DNA of 64,000 bases from Tricholoma matsutake (GCA_026075535.2 AP026550.1:4092001-4156000), one strand, 5' to 3'. Numbered from the stretch's first letter, positions 12,326-23,563 are shown. Notes: generated by a model from the letters alone, not told the origin. Program-made: numbers and translations.

Positions 12326-15212
12326 CTATCTTCGATGTTGTTGCTGCCACATCGCCAAAGGCATATCCTCCTCTTCTCCCGTTCCGTTTTGTCCCTGTCG
12401 CCCATCCACTGATTGCGGTCGTCGGCCACTAGCAAGAGGGACAGAACTATGTGCGCTCGATGCCTTGCGTAGTTTCCCATTCGCTGGAGGTAATCCTGCA
12501 GTGGCGGAGAGCGAGCGACCTGGAATCCGACTTACGCCTCCCAGAACCAAATTCTCCTGGGAAGAACTGGGGCTATACCGGCCAGCCTTGGTCAGCTGCT
12601 TACTGAGAGCTTGTGGTGGTGGCGATCGCGACCTACGAGGACCAGGGCCAGGAGGTGGTGGCGAAGAATGTTGATGAAGAGGTAGCGGTGATTGGTGCCG
12701 GGTTGACTGATCCACAGGAGCCATGGCAGCTGGAGGAATGCGTATTGGTTGCTGTGGTATGTGATGCCCTGGGTCTGGCAAATAATCTCCTTGTTGAAAC
12801 TGGGCTTGTTGTGTTCGGGGATATTGGTGAACATTTCCACTGCCAGTCGGAGTGGACGGGGATCGACCCATTGCCATTCCCTGCCCGTGTACGCCATACT
12901 CCTGTTCCATCACCCTATGCTGCATCTCATACTGGGGTCCCTTTACTGGGGTCTCAGCTCTACGACCGTTACCTGGCGAACCGGGAGCCGGAGCCTTTGT
13001 CAAAGAACCCCTCCTCGCAGATTCTTTCTTCTTTGTCTCTGTCTCACGTTGCTCCTTCTCCAGTCTCTCTCTCTCCAGCCTCTCCTTTTCCGCCCTCTCT
13101 CGTTGCGCCGTTAGCTCCGCTTCCCGTTGCTCCTTCTCCGCCTGGTCGTTGCTCTGCCCTCCAATTACTGCTTGGGGCCCTGCAGTAACCTGCCCGTTCG
13201 GGTGGACAGGACTTTGAGCCTTGTTGATGACACCAAGATACCAGAACATCAGGTTGCTGATTAACACCTGCTCGTAGAGCGGGCGCCTCGGATTAGCCAA
13301 CTTGATGTGGCTTAGTCTATAAATCGCCCTCTCCACGTGGATAGGATACCTCGCATACGAGTTTGGACTATTCGAGGGCGCAGGCGAAACAGAAGGAGCA
13401 TATGCTTTGGATTTGGATGCCCCGAGAAGGGCTTGGGCGGCTTCCCGACCAGCAGTACCACCGTAAACTGGCGACGGATAATCCTGGTCTTGTTTCTTTT
13501 TCGAACCACCACCAAAGAGGGATCCGAAAAACCCCGAGTCCTTTTCTTTCTCCACTACACGGTCCTTCTCCTTTCCATTCTTTTTACCACCTTTGTCGCT
13601 GCCCCATTTACCAAAAAGTCCCTTCTTATCCTTGTCTTTTCGATTAGGTGCTGGTGGACTCGGCGTTGTAGAAATGAAAGATGGTGGAGAGGGAGACTTG
13701 GCCAATGCAGTCGAAGGTGAAGGTTGTGAGGTCTCAGTGGGTGATGGCGTACGTGATGGAGGAACTTGATACTCAGCTGGAGGTTGTGTTGTTAGAGGGC
13801 GCTGTGGTTGTGGCTGTAGAATAACAGGTCCAAGAGCTTCGAGGAGTGATGGCTGGACCTCAGGCTGTGGCTGTGGTGGAACAGGAAGATCTACTGTCGG
13901 AGAAGGGGGAGAAGAGGTTATGACAGGAGCGGGAGTCTCGTCATCGTCGTCCCTAGCATAGGCATCGAAGATAGCTTCCTCATTAAATGAATCTGGACGC
14001 TGAGAATGCCCCTCATCCGAGAATGTACGGCGAGGTTGAGGGGTAGCGACTGATTCAACAGAATCACCATGATCGCTAGATGATTTATCACTCGAAGTGC
14101 GCGGTTCCATAGTTGCAGCTCTTGCTGGTGGCCCGCGGCGTGTGGACCCGAAGCGATGGCCGCCACCGTCACCTGGCAGACCAGGCTTGCGAATTTTGGT
14201 CCGTGCAGCCCGGCGTAAGATTTGGCCTGGAGGCGGTACAATAATTGGGGCATCCGCTTCATCGCCCATTTCGGGTATGTTGTCCATCTTGTCGAGCGCT
14301 GCAATAACACAAGATCATGGACACATGCAGTATACTAAAAGCAAACTACGAACCTGACGGAGAGATGTTCATGCTAAGACTTCTCCTTAGTACATTTCTC
14401 AACCTGGAAGGATCATCACTCTCCGAAGCCTCCTCAGCCAGTTCCTCTAGTTTCTGGAGATCGTTGATGGTAAGTTGCGGACCACGGTTCGTGTACAAGC
14501 TACTCCGATTCCTCTTGAGAGACACCACCTCCTCGTTTTCTACACCGTCATGCTCCGATGGACGATACTGTCGACTAAGCATTGATTTTTTACGACCCAG
14601 GGAGGACGAGGAAAGTAAGTAGGCGTTAGGTCCATCTGGCTCGCTGGATTCATCGGAAGATGGAGGCGATCTGGAATGCTCTTTCAAGAAAGCACGAAAT
14701 TCAGCAGGCGCGATCTCAGGATGAAGACTTGCGGGAACCCAGAACAAGTGAAATGGATCGTCCGCCGGGTTGTTTGAGGTTGAACCCGGGTCACCCAAGC
14801 TACCCTCGGAGCTTCCGGCACCAATTATGGGCAAATCATTCAGATGTGAGGTCCCCGGAGAGTCTGTAGATGGCAATGTTGCTAGCCGGTATGATGTGGG
14901 AGACGACGGGGGGGTCTGATTGGGTAGGTCTGGGTCGATAGTGAGGGCACCTGGAGTTGTTGAACGCCGCCTTATATCTCGTAAAGCTTCAACCTCTCGC
15001 TGAATGTCGTATTCAGATGGTTGTAGAGTACGTGTGGCCATGAATGAGGTAGGAGCGGCAAGGCGATTGAAGTTTGACAAGCCGACCGGTCTACGCCGAT
15101 TAGAGGATAGAGGGTGAGTACGTTGTAGATGTCGTCGTAAAGATCGTGTAAGGGATGGACCAAGAGGTCGACGACTGTATGAACGCTGAGACTCTGGCAA
15201 GAATGAAGGCAC
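12326..15212 (-). CDS. ZDS1: ZDS1/ZDS2-type protein (cell polarity / PP2A regulator)
   Basis: Two exons (14354-15212 and 12326-14298) with a 55 bp intron, predicted 943 aa from the upstream Met at 15212. A second Met at 15041 (MATRTLQPSEYDIQ) lies just before the conserved N-terminal helix IQREVEALRDIRRRS and may be the true start. The conserved block FWVPASLHPEIAPAEFRAFL lies near residue 160. The diagnostic Zds C-terminal domain lies near residues 605-650 (YPIHVERAIYRLSHIKLA, LISNLMFWYLG). Yeast Zds1/2 bind PP2A-Cdc55 through this domain and influence mitotic entry and polarity. Between and after these blocks the protein is low-complexity, rich in Ser, Pro and charged residues, with a Glu/Arg-rich coiled-coil-like segment after the Zds domain. 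The gene spans 2.9 kb and lies downstream of MZT1 on the same strand. Confidence 0.85.
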
Positions 15213-15439
15213 AGGATCGAAATGTATGAACTCCGCCTTTTAGGCTACTTCTTCTTCTCACCTTAGTATAGGGCCGCCTACTCTGCAGTCTCCCCACGAC
15301 TCATGATCAGTCATTCCATGGATCTCCTCACAAACATTCAGAACCTGTTTGATCCGAATCCACCATGCAGCACACTCTCCTTACGTGGCTTTACGCCCCA
15401 GGATTTCTAATATATCTCTCTATATATACATATATGTTC

Positions 15440-15767
15440 CTAACGGCTAGCAGCTGCAGCTGTTAGAGCAGAGTTCTCGCGTCTGAGTTCTTGGATGACT
15501 GCCTGCGCCCCAATCAATGAGTCGAGGCTCTCAGGGAAATGACGAAGCATAACCAACAGCGACAGCTTCGGGATTGGCACCGCTTTCAATCATGCTGATG
15601 CAGGTTGCAAGGGTCTCCTTATCCAGCTGCGTGTTCAGCAGCTGGGACATCTCAAATAGAACTGCGCGCGACGTCGTGAACGAGAGATTGCACACCAAGT
15701 GATGAACATACGTACTGTCAAGCGTTTGTTGAGCAGACGCGACGCGATCTGATTCTCGTGTAGCCAT
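15440..15767 (-). CDS. MZT1: MOZART1, gamma-tubulin complex recruitment subunit
   Basis: A 72-aa protein assembled from three exons: 15716-15767, 15558-15661 and 15440-15502. Introns are 54 and 55 bp; the second donor is GTTGGT and its acceptor is CAG. The product reads through [33 protein letters not shown] and [10 protein letters not shown], matching MOZART1 along its whole length, including the NPEA motif. MOZART1 binds the N-termini of gamma-tubulin complex proteins and is needed to recruit and activate the complex at spindle poles. The length is right for the family (about 70-80 aa). The gene is easily missed because no exon exceeds 104 bp. It is head-to-head with TMA16. Confidence 0.9.
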
Positions 15768-15911
15768 GAGGAACGAGAAAGAATTAAGTACCGAACACTG
15801 AGTATGTACTGTGAATTCAGTTATAATCGTACGAGACAACGTACGAGACAACCGATTGACTAAGTATCGGTGCCGGTATCTAGACTAGGTTCTAGCTATT
15901 CTCACGCATCA
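15768..15911. promoter_or_regulatory. Bidirectional promoter between MZT1 and TMA16
   Basis: Only 144 bp separate the two divergent start codons. A short direct repeat (cgtacgagacaac, twice, around 15828-15850) lies in the interval. No function is assigned. Confidence 0.45.
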
Positions 15912-16586
15912 ATGGCTCCTGCAACCAAGGAAAAGATATTTCACCCTTCGTCTCGCAGAGCAGGGCAGCTCGCACGACATGCCCACCGGAAGAGCAGGCT
16001 TGAGAATTTGGCGTCAAAACGTAGTCAAAAGTACAATTCACTTGGTGCGTTGATCTCTAAAACGGTTGTCATTTTTCCTGACTATCAATCAGTCGATGTA
16101 TATGGATTCTTTTATCATGCAATACCGGAGGAGGGGGTTCTGACGCTCGAAGAGCTTCATCAAATCATTCGTGAAGTTTGGCTCACGAGGTTTGATCAGG
16201 AATTAGAGCAAGAAAAGGCCATAAGGAGAAAAGGTCGGCCAAAAAGTGCCAAGGAGATAAAGTTGGAGGAATTGAAGTTGAGGGCAGTCGAGGAATATCG
16301 TACAGGGATGGGTAAAATTTTTATTAGACATATTTTATCTGCAAAGTTAACGCTCTTTTTAGAGGTTCCCGATCTGACGCATGCCCTGACGGTCGAGCTT
16401 TTTCGTCGTTGGGACCAGAAGGAATTGGCCTTCACAGAACTGCTTCGGTTCATCCGGATATTCAGCTTCCAGCCCGATACGATTGTCGTTTCGAAGCCTG
16501 GGAAACATTTTTCCATCACTGGCTCGAACAAATCTATGCCGCCAGATGAAGATGACACTATGAGTGTTGAAACTGACCCCCAGTGA
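15912..16586 (+). CDS. TMA16: TMA16, ribosome-biogenesis / translation-machinery-associated protein
   Basis: Three exons (15912-16044, 16093-16311, 16363-16586), 191 aa. It begins MAPATKEKIFHPSSRRAGQ and carries the family blocks VDVYGFFYHAIPEEGVLTLE, WLTRFDQELE, RRKGRPKSAKE, EVPDLTHALTVELFRRWDQK and LLRFIRIF. Yeast Tma16 associates with pre-60S ribosomal particles. Both introns (48 and 51 bp) are multiples of three and lack in-frame stops, so an unspliced message would be translated straight through. Splicing is inferred because the family sequence is contiguous only after removal (SLVDVYG; GMEVPDL) and because donor and acceptor dinucleotides fit. The Met at 15912 matches the family start better than an in-frame one at 15870. 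Confidence 0.88.
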   Translation: MAPATKEKIFHPSSRRAGQLARHAHRKSRLENLASKRSQKYNSLGALISKTVVIFPDYQSVDVYGFFYHAIPEEGVLTLEELHQIIREVWLTRFDQELEQEKAIRRKGRPKSAKEIKLEELKLRAVEEYRTGMGKIFIRHILSAKLTLFLEVPDLTHALTVELFRRWDQKELAFTELLRFIRIFSFQPDTIVVSKPGKHFSITGSNKSMPPDEDDTMSVETDPQ

Positions 16587-17248
16587 GAACACGACCTTGT
16601 CCTATCGATTTATTTATATTTCAAGCGAGTAAGATCGGCGAAATCTCCTTTAATATATGGTAATGGGGAATAAAGGCAAAATGGCCAGTTTACAAGGTTG
16701 ATTGCTATTTAATCGTCTTTAGAATGTTTTTTATAGTGGTCTAATCGGGCAGCCTGATGATCCGGCCTGGACCGTGATCTTTCCCTTCCTGGTTTCTAAA
16801 CCAGCGATCAGGATCCGCACATCCCAGACTTGTCGAGTTCAAGTCGAGTTCAAGTCTGTACATCTGTAAAACTGCTAGCCGTCGCTTATTTCCTGTACCA
16901 GTGTACCATCGCTCGGTTAGGGGACCCGAAGAAGAACGTCAATCAAAATACCTGAGCGAAGCGAGTCTAGTATTAATTTGGTATCGATTGCCATCATGTT
17001 TCCCTCGCCCACTGTACTCTACTGTACTTGTGATATTTTTTCGGATCATTCAACAATTTACATTCAAAAATTGAGATATGACATGAATAGCAGTAGCATA
17101 TATTACCAGACCGCTTCTAGGTACTGGTATGAAAGAATCGCATGGAAATTTTCTCTGTCTGCAAAGTTATTTAGGTAATAATCATCCAAAATTTCCAATG
17201 AATTATTGCAGGTCAAATTCAGCAGTGCATATCATCCAAACTTTGGTA
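16587..17248. other. Boundary interval between host genes and transposon block
   Basis: AT-rich sequence of ~660 bp after TMA16. No reading frame of note, no RNA gene and no clear terminal repeat. It contains a short imperfect direct repeat around 16835-16855 (cgagttcaagt). The 3' end of the adjoining Plavaka element must lie here or near 17.2 kb, but I cannot place its terminus. Confidence 0.4.
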
Positions 17249-17509
17249 TCAACTGCTGGGTCTTGCATAACTGCATAATATCGCCCATTTGAGTGCCATT
17301 GGAGCAATAGTGGCAATGTTGATGTTGGGGGCAGGAGTGAAGACTTGAACATCATCCACATGCGCAGTGAATTTGGGCACAAATTTGAACATTTGGGCAT
17401 AAATCAATGGCTCAGGGGTGGCATCATGGGTGATTGGTTGAAATATAAGCTGAACTTGTACAACCACAAGACCTGTTAATATATAGATAAGTGTTTAACA
17501 GAAACCTTA

Positions 17510-18808
17510 TTAATTGCACTCACCACCATACACTGTAAAGGTGGGATTATCATTGGGAGATATAAGAATCAGATTACACCTTCCAAAAGGGAGTTCATTG
17601 CTAGGTGGTAGCACTTGTACTGTTTGTGGTTGGAGGATGACACAATGATCTTGAGTGGATCGACACTGTATACGGAAATTGAACCAGACATTGAGATGGG
17701 AGAAAGGCAACATGCAATTGGCTGCACTATGTTGTACATGACCATGAGCTTTGTAGCTCTGCCCAGAAAAATAATCCCTGAGTGCTGGACATAGATCTGG
17801 AAGATTAAACTGAATCGCTATGTCTATGATGGAGGCATTTGAGATATGCAGGCAAGCATTGAGAAGAATGATGGTGGCATCATCGGCTATATAGCTGCAC
17901 TCTTTGTGAAATAAAGATGGCATGAGACGATGATATATTCCCATAACATGTTCGTCAGGAAGAACTTGAGAGATCCATGTGTGCTCTGGGTAATGGCTGA
18001 TGATTTTGTCTGCCTCATTAACCATGTCATTTAACAGGCTAGCACCTGAGGACTTGAGGGCAGTGAACAGGTTGAAGAGAGCTGTCTTCTCAACACGATC
18101 AAGAAAGTGAACACATTGAGAATGGAAATCTTGGTGGTTCGACATACAGTAGGGTATCTTGACGAGGGTGATATGGCAACACTCTGTAATATCAGAGGTC
18201 CATTGATAAGGAGCACCCATCAAGCGGATACTGTCAAGGACACAGTGTAGAGCCTCTAACTTAGGAATTTGAAAATGGTCGAGTGGACCATTCTTGCTAC
18301 AGTGACCACTGCTAGTAATGATCTTGTTCTTATAATGGTGGAACTCAGCAAGAGCCTGCTTCAGGGTGTGTATTGTTTTGTTGTAGAGTAAAAGGCTCTG
18401 CGCCTGGAAAGTGAACTTGATGAGAGCTTGCAATGCGCACAGAGCCTTGAAAGTGACAGCACCTGCAGCCAAAGTGATGAGGAGTTTCTGCAATTCATGA
18501 TGGTCCCTCCCTGTGCATTGCTTCAGCTTTGAGACACCAGATGGCCAGGCATGCACACCAGTGCATGGCTGGAAGACAGATAAGCAATAGTCAAGTTCAG
18601 CCCCACCTATGATGTTGATAACCCATTTGAGAGGATGATCAAAAAAGAATTTATGCCACCCATGGAGTGCATCAGGGGTCAGAAATATGGATGGGTCTGC
18701 ATTACTCCAATCTCTCCAAAATGGGATGTGAATGCTGTTGAGAGAACATGTTTGACATATTTGATAAAATGCAGGTATGTCCGTAGGGTCAGATCCACTG
18801 TGGTACAA
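17510..18808 (-). pseudogene. Plavaka transposase C-terminal portion (DUF6830-like)
   Basis: Largest intact part of the Plavaka gene, 432 codons without a stop, beginning within PTDIPAFYQICQ and containing SIFLTPDALHGWHKFF, HPLKWVINII, TGRDHHELQKLL, FQIPKLEALHCVLDSI and CCHITLVKIPYCMSNHQDF. These occur in this order in intact Plavaka-associated proteins. A GTGAGT donor at its end leads, after a ~45 bp intron, into the final exon at 17249-17467 (VQLIFQPITHDA). Its 5' exons are broken, so no complete protein can be made. Confidence 0.65.
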
Positions 18809-19079
18809 GCTTCAACGATGTGATGTAGAGTATAATCCTGTGTATGAGGTGGATGGGGTGAACTGTCGCCCATACCAGCAGATGATCCAGTTGAGACAGC
18901 TGATTGCTTCCCAGTAGTGCAGGCAAGTAATAGCTGCTCAGGATAGTCAGCAATCCAGGAGACAAGAGGCATATGAATAATGTGCTTGTATCCATCAGGA
19001 CTAGTCATAAAACATCCCTGTTTCTCTGCATCTTTGAGGTTCTGCATGATGATAGAGATGCAACTGTGATAGACCTGTG

Positions 19080-19885
19080 TAGTGTTTAAAGGTCCAGTCT
19101 GGTCCAGTTTTTGACTTCCAAATGGGGCAATCAGCAACCACAACTGGTCTAGGACTGACCCAGATATTGGAGGACCGCAATTGGACCCTTTAGGACTGGT
19201 CCTAATCGGTCCATGGACTGAAAAAAGACTGGTTTGGACCAGTCTTTTGTCATAAAATTTATTGTGCCAAATAACCCATATGTATCTCAACAAATATGAC
19301 CATTAGATATATTATATTCATGGATAGAGACTGTAATACTCCATAGACTGATCCAACATTTAAGCAATTCCATCAAGATTTGACTGAGATATGGCCAAAA
19401 CTGAAAGGACATGTATTCAAGTTGTGGTTTTTAGTTTGTAATTTGTAGTTTGTAGTCACACTCATTTGGGCTGTTATATGAATAAAATCACATGGTAAAG
19501 ATACATAGGTGTGTTGTTGTTACTTTTATGATGTCATATAGCTGTACAAAAAAAATTATAGCTCAGGTAATAAGCAACGCAATCAAAGTTGTTCTGTTTT
19601 TGGTCATATCTCAACCAATTCTTGACCGTTTTTGATGATCCAGGGACCGAAAATGAAGTAAATATGTGTGGGAGTAAGGTCCAACATACGTTGGGACGAA
19701 AGACCAGTTGCAACCAGTTTAAACCAGTTTTTCATCGGTCCTACTATATTTTTCAAAATGAAAGACCAGCAACTGGACTGAAAAAGACCAGTCCATAAAT
19801 AGACCACTGGTCCGGTCCTAATCGGTCCAGTTCAGTTCAGTTTCGGTCTTTTTTTTGGTCCTACAGACTGGACCTTTAAACACTA
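19080..19885. mobile_element. hAT-type MITE (806 bp) inside Plavaka gene
   Basis: Terminal inverted repeats begin TAGTGTTTAAAGGTCCAGTC at the left and are mirrored at the right end (GGACCTTTAAACACTA). The element is flanked by a perfect 8-bp duplication, GACCTGTG, at 19072-19079 and 19886-19893. Eight-base duplications and TA-starting termini fit the hAT superfamily. No transposase is encoded. Repeated GACCAGT / ACTGGTC words fill both subterminal regions, a likely transposase-binding pattern. The terminus resembles that of the hAT element ending at 46050. Confidence 0.88.
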
Positions 19886-21921
19886 GACCTGTGCACTGAG
19901 AACTGATTGGACTTGTGGAGTAACATCAACAAACTTTGGAATAGGGAGATATTTAATAAGAGTGAAGGAGCATGATGAGGCTTTCATTCAAATGTTGGTG
20001 TCAATGTTTGCAAGGGACAGAAGTATGGGGTGCATTTCATGATTACCAGTGCCAATAGTGAGTGGTGTCTTGTCCAATGTACAGATGATTCCTAGAAAAG
20101 AATGGCCTTCTGGAAGAGTTGACTTCATTATCGAATGTAAACCAGGTTCTTATAAAAATTATCAAGACTCACTTGGTAGTTCCAAGCATGATCTCCACTC
20201 ATATACTCCCCATAGACACATAACCGAGTATTGGTGGTGGTATTGTATAGTCTGTATGGCTTTAATTCCAAGTACTGAGCAAATACAGGGTTGCTGAAAA
20301 GATGAGCAGCAGCCTCTAGCCCATTGCACCAGTAGAGAATGAGGGGCAACTTGGTTTGATAAGGGACATTGATTTGTGAGCATTATTGTTTGATGCTTCC
20401 ACCGAGGTACCTCAGGTAGAGATTCAATACATGCACAAAGATTATGTGCTGATTTAAAAGATGTTGGGTGGGTCTTGAGCTGATAATGCTAATCAGGGAT
20501 TGAATCTATTGAAATGAAAATATATGTACATACATAATCTAACTTCAAAAATTTCTCAGTTTCTTGTTGTGTCAAAGAAGTACTTGTGATCCATGAGGCG
20601 AGCTGCCATTCAGTCTTATCAGTGAATGGGTAGTAGATGTTGGTTTGGCAAAATTCAGAGAGGGAGTGATTTTCCATCTGCTCCAGGAGATTTTGGGCTC
20701 TATTCAACAGCTTTGGTTCATTGGAGTGGTATGTCTAGAAAACCATAGTTATCTTGTGAAATAAATACATAGGAATGAGCAATACAGACCTTTTCCAAAC
20801 CTGTTGTTGGGAGTGGTCTTAGTATTTCACCTATAACTTTGGGTGTTGGGAGAGAAGGTTCAGGAATTGTTGTTGATATAGCCTGAGGGGCATATGGAGT
20901 GTGATTCAGTTGAGAGGCCTCATCAGAGATATCATGAAGAGGGTCAATTATGTCAGCTAAACAAGCTTTTATCAGAATACTTGCCTGAAAACCCAAATTG
21001 AAAATGTACCATCTATAGCATTAAGGAATCCTGTGGTTTCATCCTCTGGCACAAAGGCCCAGTGCTAACAAGCACTTGTGTTTGTGAAATGATGTTGGAG
21101 ACCACTAAAGCTGGAGAAAAGACATAGACACATTGGATTTGGACATTCAAAGGTAACATCTAGAGCCATTTATGGTCTCCTAATGAAACAAGAACTGAGA
21201 AAAGGCATTGTTAAATAGTAGAGGCAGGTCAGTGGCTTTGAGTCTGCACATGACACAGCAGAGAATGGCACAAGAGGCAGAGCAATATATTACCCTGGAG
21301 AAAATGTTGGGAATAATGGGAGAAAAAGACACTTTTTCACTGGGGAAAAATAAAAGGAACCATCAGTAAAAATATGTTATTTTCCCACACTTTGTCCTTT
21401 TGGTTGCTGCTGGAAAACAACTAAATCAGGAAGAACCCAAATCTATAATTATACATAATTATATATTTTTACCATATAATCTCATATAACAGGGGATAAT
21501 ATCCTGAGTATTATACCTTATTATACTATTTTACAGCAACTTTATACTCCATAATTCAATGTGGGCTATAAGTTGCAATGGACTATGAGCTTCAAGTTCC
21601 TGAATATAGTGTATGATATATTGTACAATGATATACTAAGTAGTGCTCATTTGGCACAAGTCAGCACAGTGCACAGCAAAATCATGGGATTCTTAAAATT
21701 GTGCAAGTCAGTTCAAACTCTGCTGAAAGTTCAACATGTGCCAAATACAACACAAACAAATCGCGATGTTGACTTCCTTCCCACTCACCGTATCTCACCA
21801 CCCACAACCTGCAGACCACCACCACTTCAACAGTCAACATCGACATCGATGATTCCCATGCCTGCTGCACTATCAGACAAGGCTGCTCAGAGGCTACAAA
21901 CAACCAATGCATGGGAAACAT

Positions 21922-22021
21922 GGGCCCAAAATGACGTTGACATCATTTTGGGCCCCAGGTAGTAAGTTTCCTTTCCTTTTTGTTTCATTTTAATTACTAA
22001 CATAGTTTTTCATTGATTTAG
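21922..22021 (+). other. Hairpin-intron module A
   Basis: A perfect 13-bp stem (21922-21934 with 21943-21955; arm gggcccaaaatga, 8-nt loop) is followed after three bases by a GTAGTAAGT donor-like sequence. An ACTAAC branch box follows near 21998, then a T-rich tract and TAG at 22019-22021. The intron-like segment is about 60 nt. The same layout recurs at four other places in the window. Confidence 0.6.
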
Positions 22022-22093
22022 GTTTTGACTATATCACACCAACACAGCAAGCTCATGGGTTTAGCAACCCATGATGAGATGGCTGGAGACGAG

Positions 22094-22183
22094 GGCCCAA
22101 GAGATGTCGTTTAACATCTCTTGGGCCATTGGTAAGTTTTTATTTTACTCTTTCATTATTTTGCTGCTAACAATCTTTTTTAG
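22094..22183 (+). other. Hairpin-intron module B
   Basis: A perfect 14-bp stem (22094-22107 with 22114-22127; arm ggcccaagagatgt, 6-nt loop). The GTAAGT donor starts at 22132, a GCTAAC box lies near 22165, and TAG lies at 22181-22183. The intron-like segment is 52 nt. It lies 72 bp downstream of module A, so the two could be consecutive exons of one transcript. Confidence 0.6.
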
Positions 22184-22282
22184 GTACCAACTAAAATAAT
22201 AATACTACAACAACAACAACAACAACAACAGGACAATGAAGCCAACCAGCACCCACCACCACCATTGCGAGCCCCTGCTCAC

Positions 22283-22771
22283 TAGGGCAAGGCAGGGGTT
22301 ACCCCTGGGTGTCAAGTCTCATACCCTTACCCCTACCCCTGAACACCCTACCCTTAGGGGTAAGGGTATGGAAACATATAAGGGTTGCCAAGGGTATGGG
22401 AGGGTTTGTCAAGGGTACAAGGGTTTGGCACAAAATCAACATATTTAGAGCAAAATTCATTTGAAAAGTGTTGATAACTATTGTATTTACTATTAATATC
22501 ACATATTAATACCTCTTATTAACATATGAAAGCCATTATCATCTTGGACAATCCCAAAATCTGAATTTAATTGATGAAAATCTGGAATATGAGTCTTTGT
22601 AGCTGAAAAAATCAAATGATATTCTTACATAAGCATACCCCTGGCATACCCCTGTACCCTTAGTAAGGGTACAGGGGTATGCAAGGGTATGAACTTCCAA
22701 ACCCCTACCCTTACCCCTCATACCCTTAGCCCAAAAACACAAGGGTATACCCCTACCCCTGCCTTGCCTTA
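22283..22771. mobile_element. hAT-type MITE (489 bp) inside the CACTA-like element
   Basis: Inverted termini TAGGGCAAGGCAGGGG (left) and its near-complement at the right end. It is flanked by CTGCTCAC (22275-22282) and CTGCTCGC (22772-22779), an 8-bp duplication with one G-to-A change at a CpG. Internally it consists of AGGGTA / TACCCT words on both arms and an AT-rich centre, with no coding capacity. Confidence 0.82.
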
Positions 22772-22897
22772 CTGCTCGCAAGGTGGATCGCGGGTGCTCA
22801 ATGACCGGGGATGACGACGACCTGGGAAGAGGACCAACAATGATGACCAACAACGAGGAGCTGCTGGGAGTGAGAATGAGGGGAACGAGTGCAAGGT

Positions 22898-22989
22898 GGG
22901 GCCCAAACGATGTGTCATTTGGGCCCCAGGTACATTTTCTTTTCTTTGCTTTATCAACTAACGGTGTGTTTTCTTTCTTTATGATGTAG
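22898..22989 (+). other. Hairpin-intron module C
   Basis: A 13-bp stem with one C-A mismatch (22898-22910 with 22915-22927; arm ggggcccaaacga). It is followed by AG and a GTACAT donor at 22930, an ACTAAC box near 22960, a pyrimidine tract and TAG at 22987-22989. The intron-like segment is 60 nt. Confidence 0.55.
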
Positions 22990-23326
22990 ACTACTTGCCA
23001 CCACCCTCACCCGCTAACGACACCCACTGCCATGAACCACTGCTCGCGGGGTGGAACCCTACCCAGTCCTGAAGACGATGATGACGCTGTCATCACCAGC
23101 TCCTGTAGCTGGCTACCACCCTCACTCGCTAATGATGCTGCAACCAGGAATGGCAAACACAATGGCGCCAACCAATTGGGGAGGGGAACAGCGCCACAGA
23201 CATCATGTAAGCACCAACTACAACCCATCTACCACCCCCCACTAACTGACTGAGGCAGGGGAGTATTCTTTTAGGTTTTCCATTCGACACCACCTTCCAA
23301 AGAGCAAGACTGCACCAGGAACAACA

Positions 23327-23563
23327 ATGACAGCAGCAGCACATGACGACGAAGACCATGATGAAGATGAAGACCATGATGAAGACAAAGACCATGACGA
23401 AGACAAAGAGCATGGTGAAGACAAAGACCAGGACCAGGACCAGGAGGAGGATGGCAACAGTGACAATGACAATGACAACAAAGATCACCAAGACCAGGAC
23501 CAAGGGTGGCAACGACGGGGAGCCCCAAGACCAGGAACAAGGAAGGTGATGATGAGGAAATGA
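23327..23563 (+). repeat. Low-complexity acidic repeat (HDED-type codons)
   Basis: Tandem-like degenerate units of about 18 bp (gatgaagacaaagaccat and variants) encode Asp/Glu/His/Lys repeats on the plus strand for 78 codons. The antisense frames are equally long and hydrophobic purely as a by-product of the repeat. It is probably a simple repeat within the CACTA-like element, not a gene. Confidence 0.6.

Larger units (their letters stand above)
17249..21190 (-). mobile_element. Decayed Plavaka-type DNA transposon with DUF6830-like C-terminus
   Basis: Read on the minus strand, the remains follow the order of basidiomycete Plavaka-type (CACTA-related) transposase genes. A zinc finger with CPNPMC and HHF lies near 21.1 kb. 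ILIKACLADIIDPLHD lies at 20.94 kb, then an IYYPFTDKTEWQLASW block at 20.63 kb and LILYWCNGLEAAAHLF with GEYMSGDHAWNYQ at 20.2-20.35 kb. VSWIADYPEQLLLACTTGK lies at 18.9 kb. A long frame at 17510-18808 has PDALHGWHKFFFDHPLKW, LKQCTGRDHHEL and IPKLEALHCVLDSIRLMGA with a DITE..H motif. A further exon, at 17249-17467, ends the gene. Stops and frame breaks interrupt the first half, and a hAT MITE splits it at 19.08 kb, so it is inactive. The family name is from recognised motifs; KDZ elements are a less likely alternative. Confidence 0.7.

Noticed and set aside
17249..21190. Assignment of this gene to the KDZ (Kyakuja-Dileera-Zisupton) group
   Set aside because: The order of blocks and the IPKLEALH...DITE..H region fit Plavaka-associated proteins better; KDZ transposase motifs were not seen.
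22321..22780. AGGGTA / TACCCT runs resembling telomeric repeats
   Set aside because: Irregular units arranged as inverted arms of a 489-bp hAT MITE with an 8-bp duplication; not a telomere.
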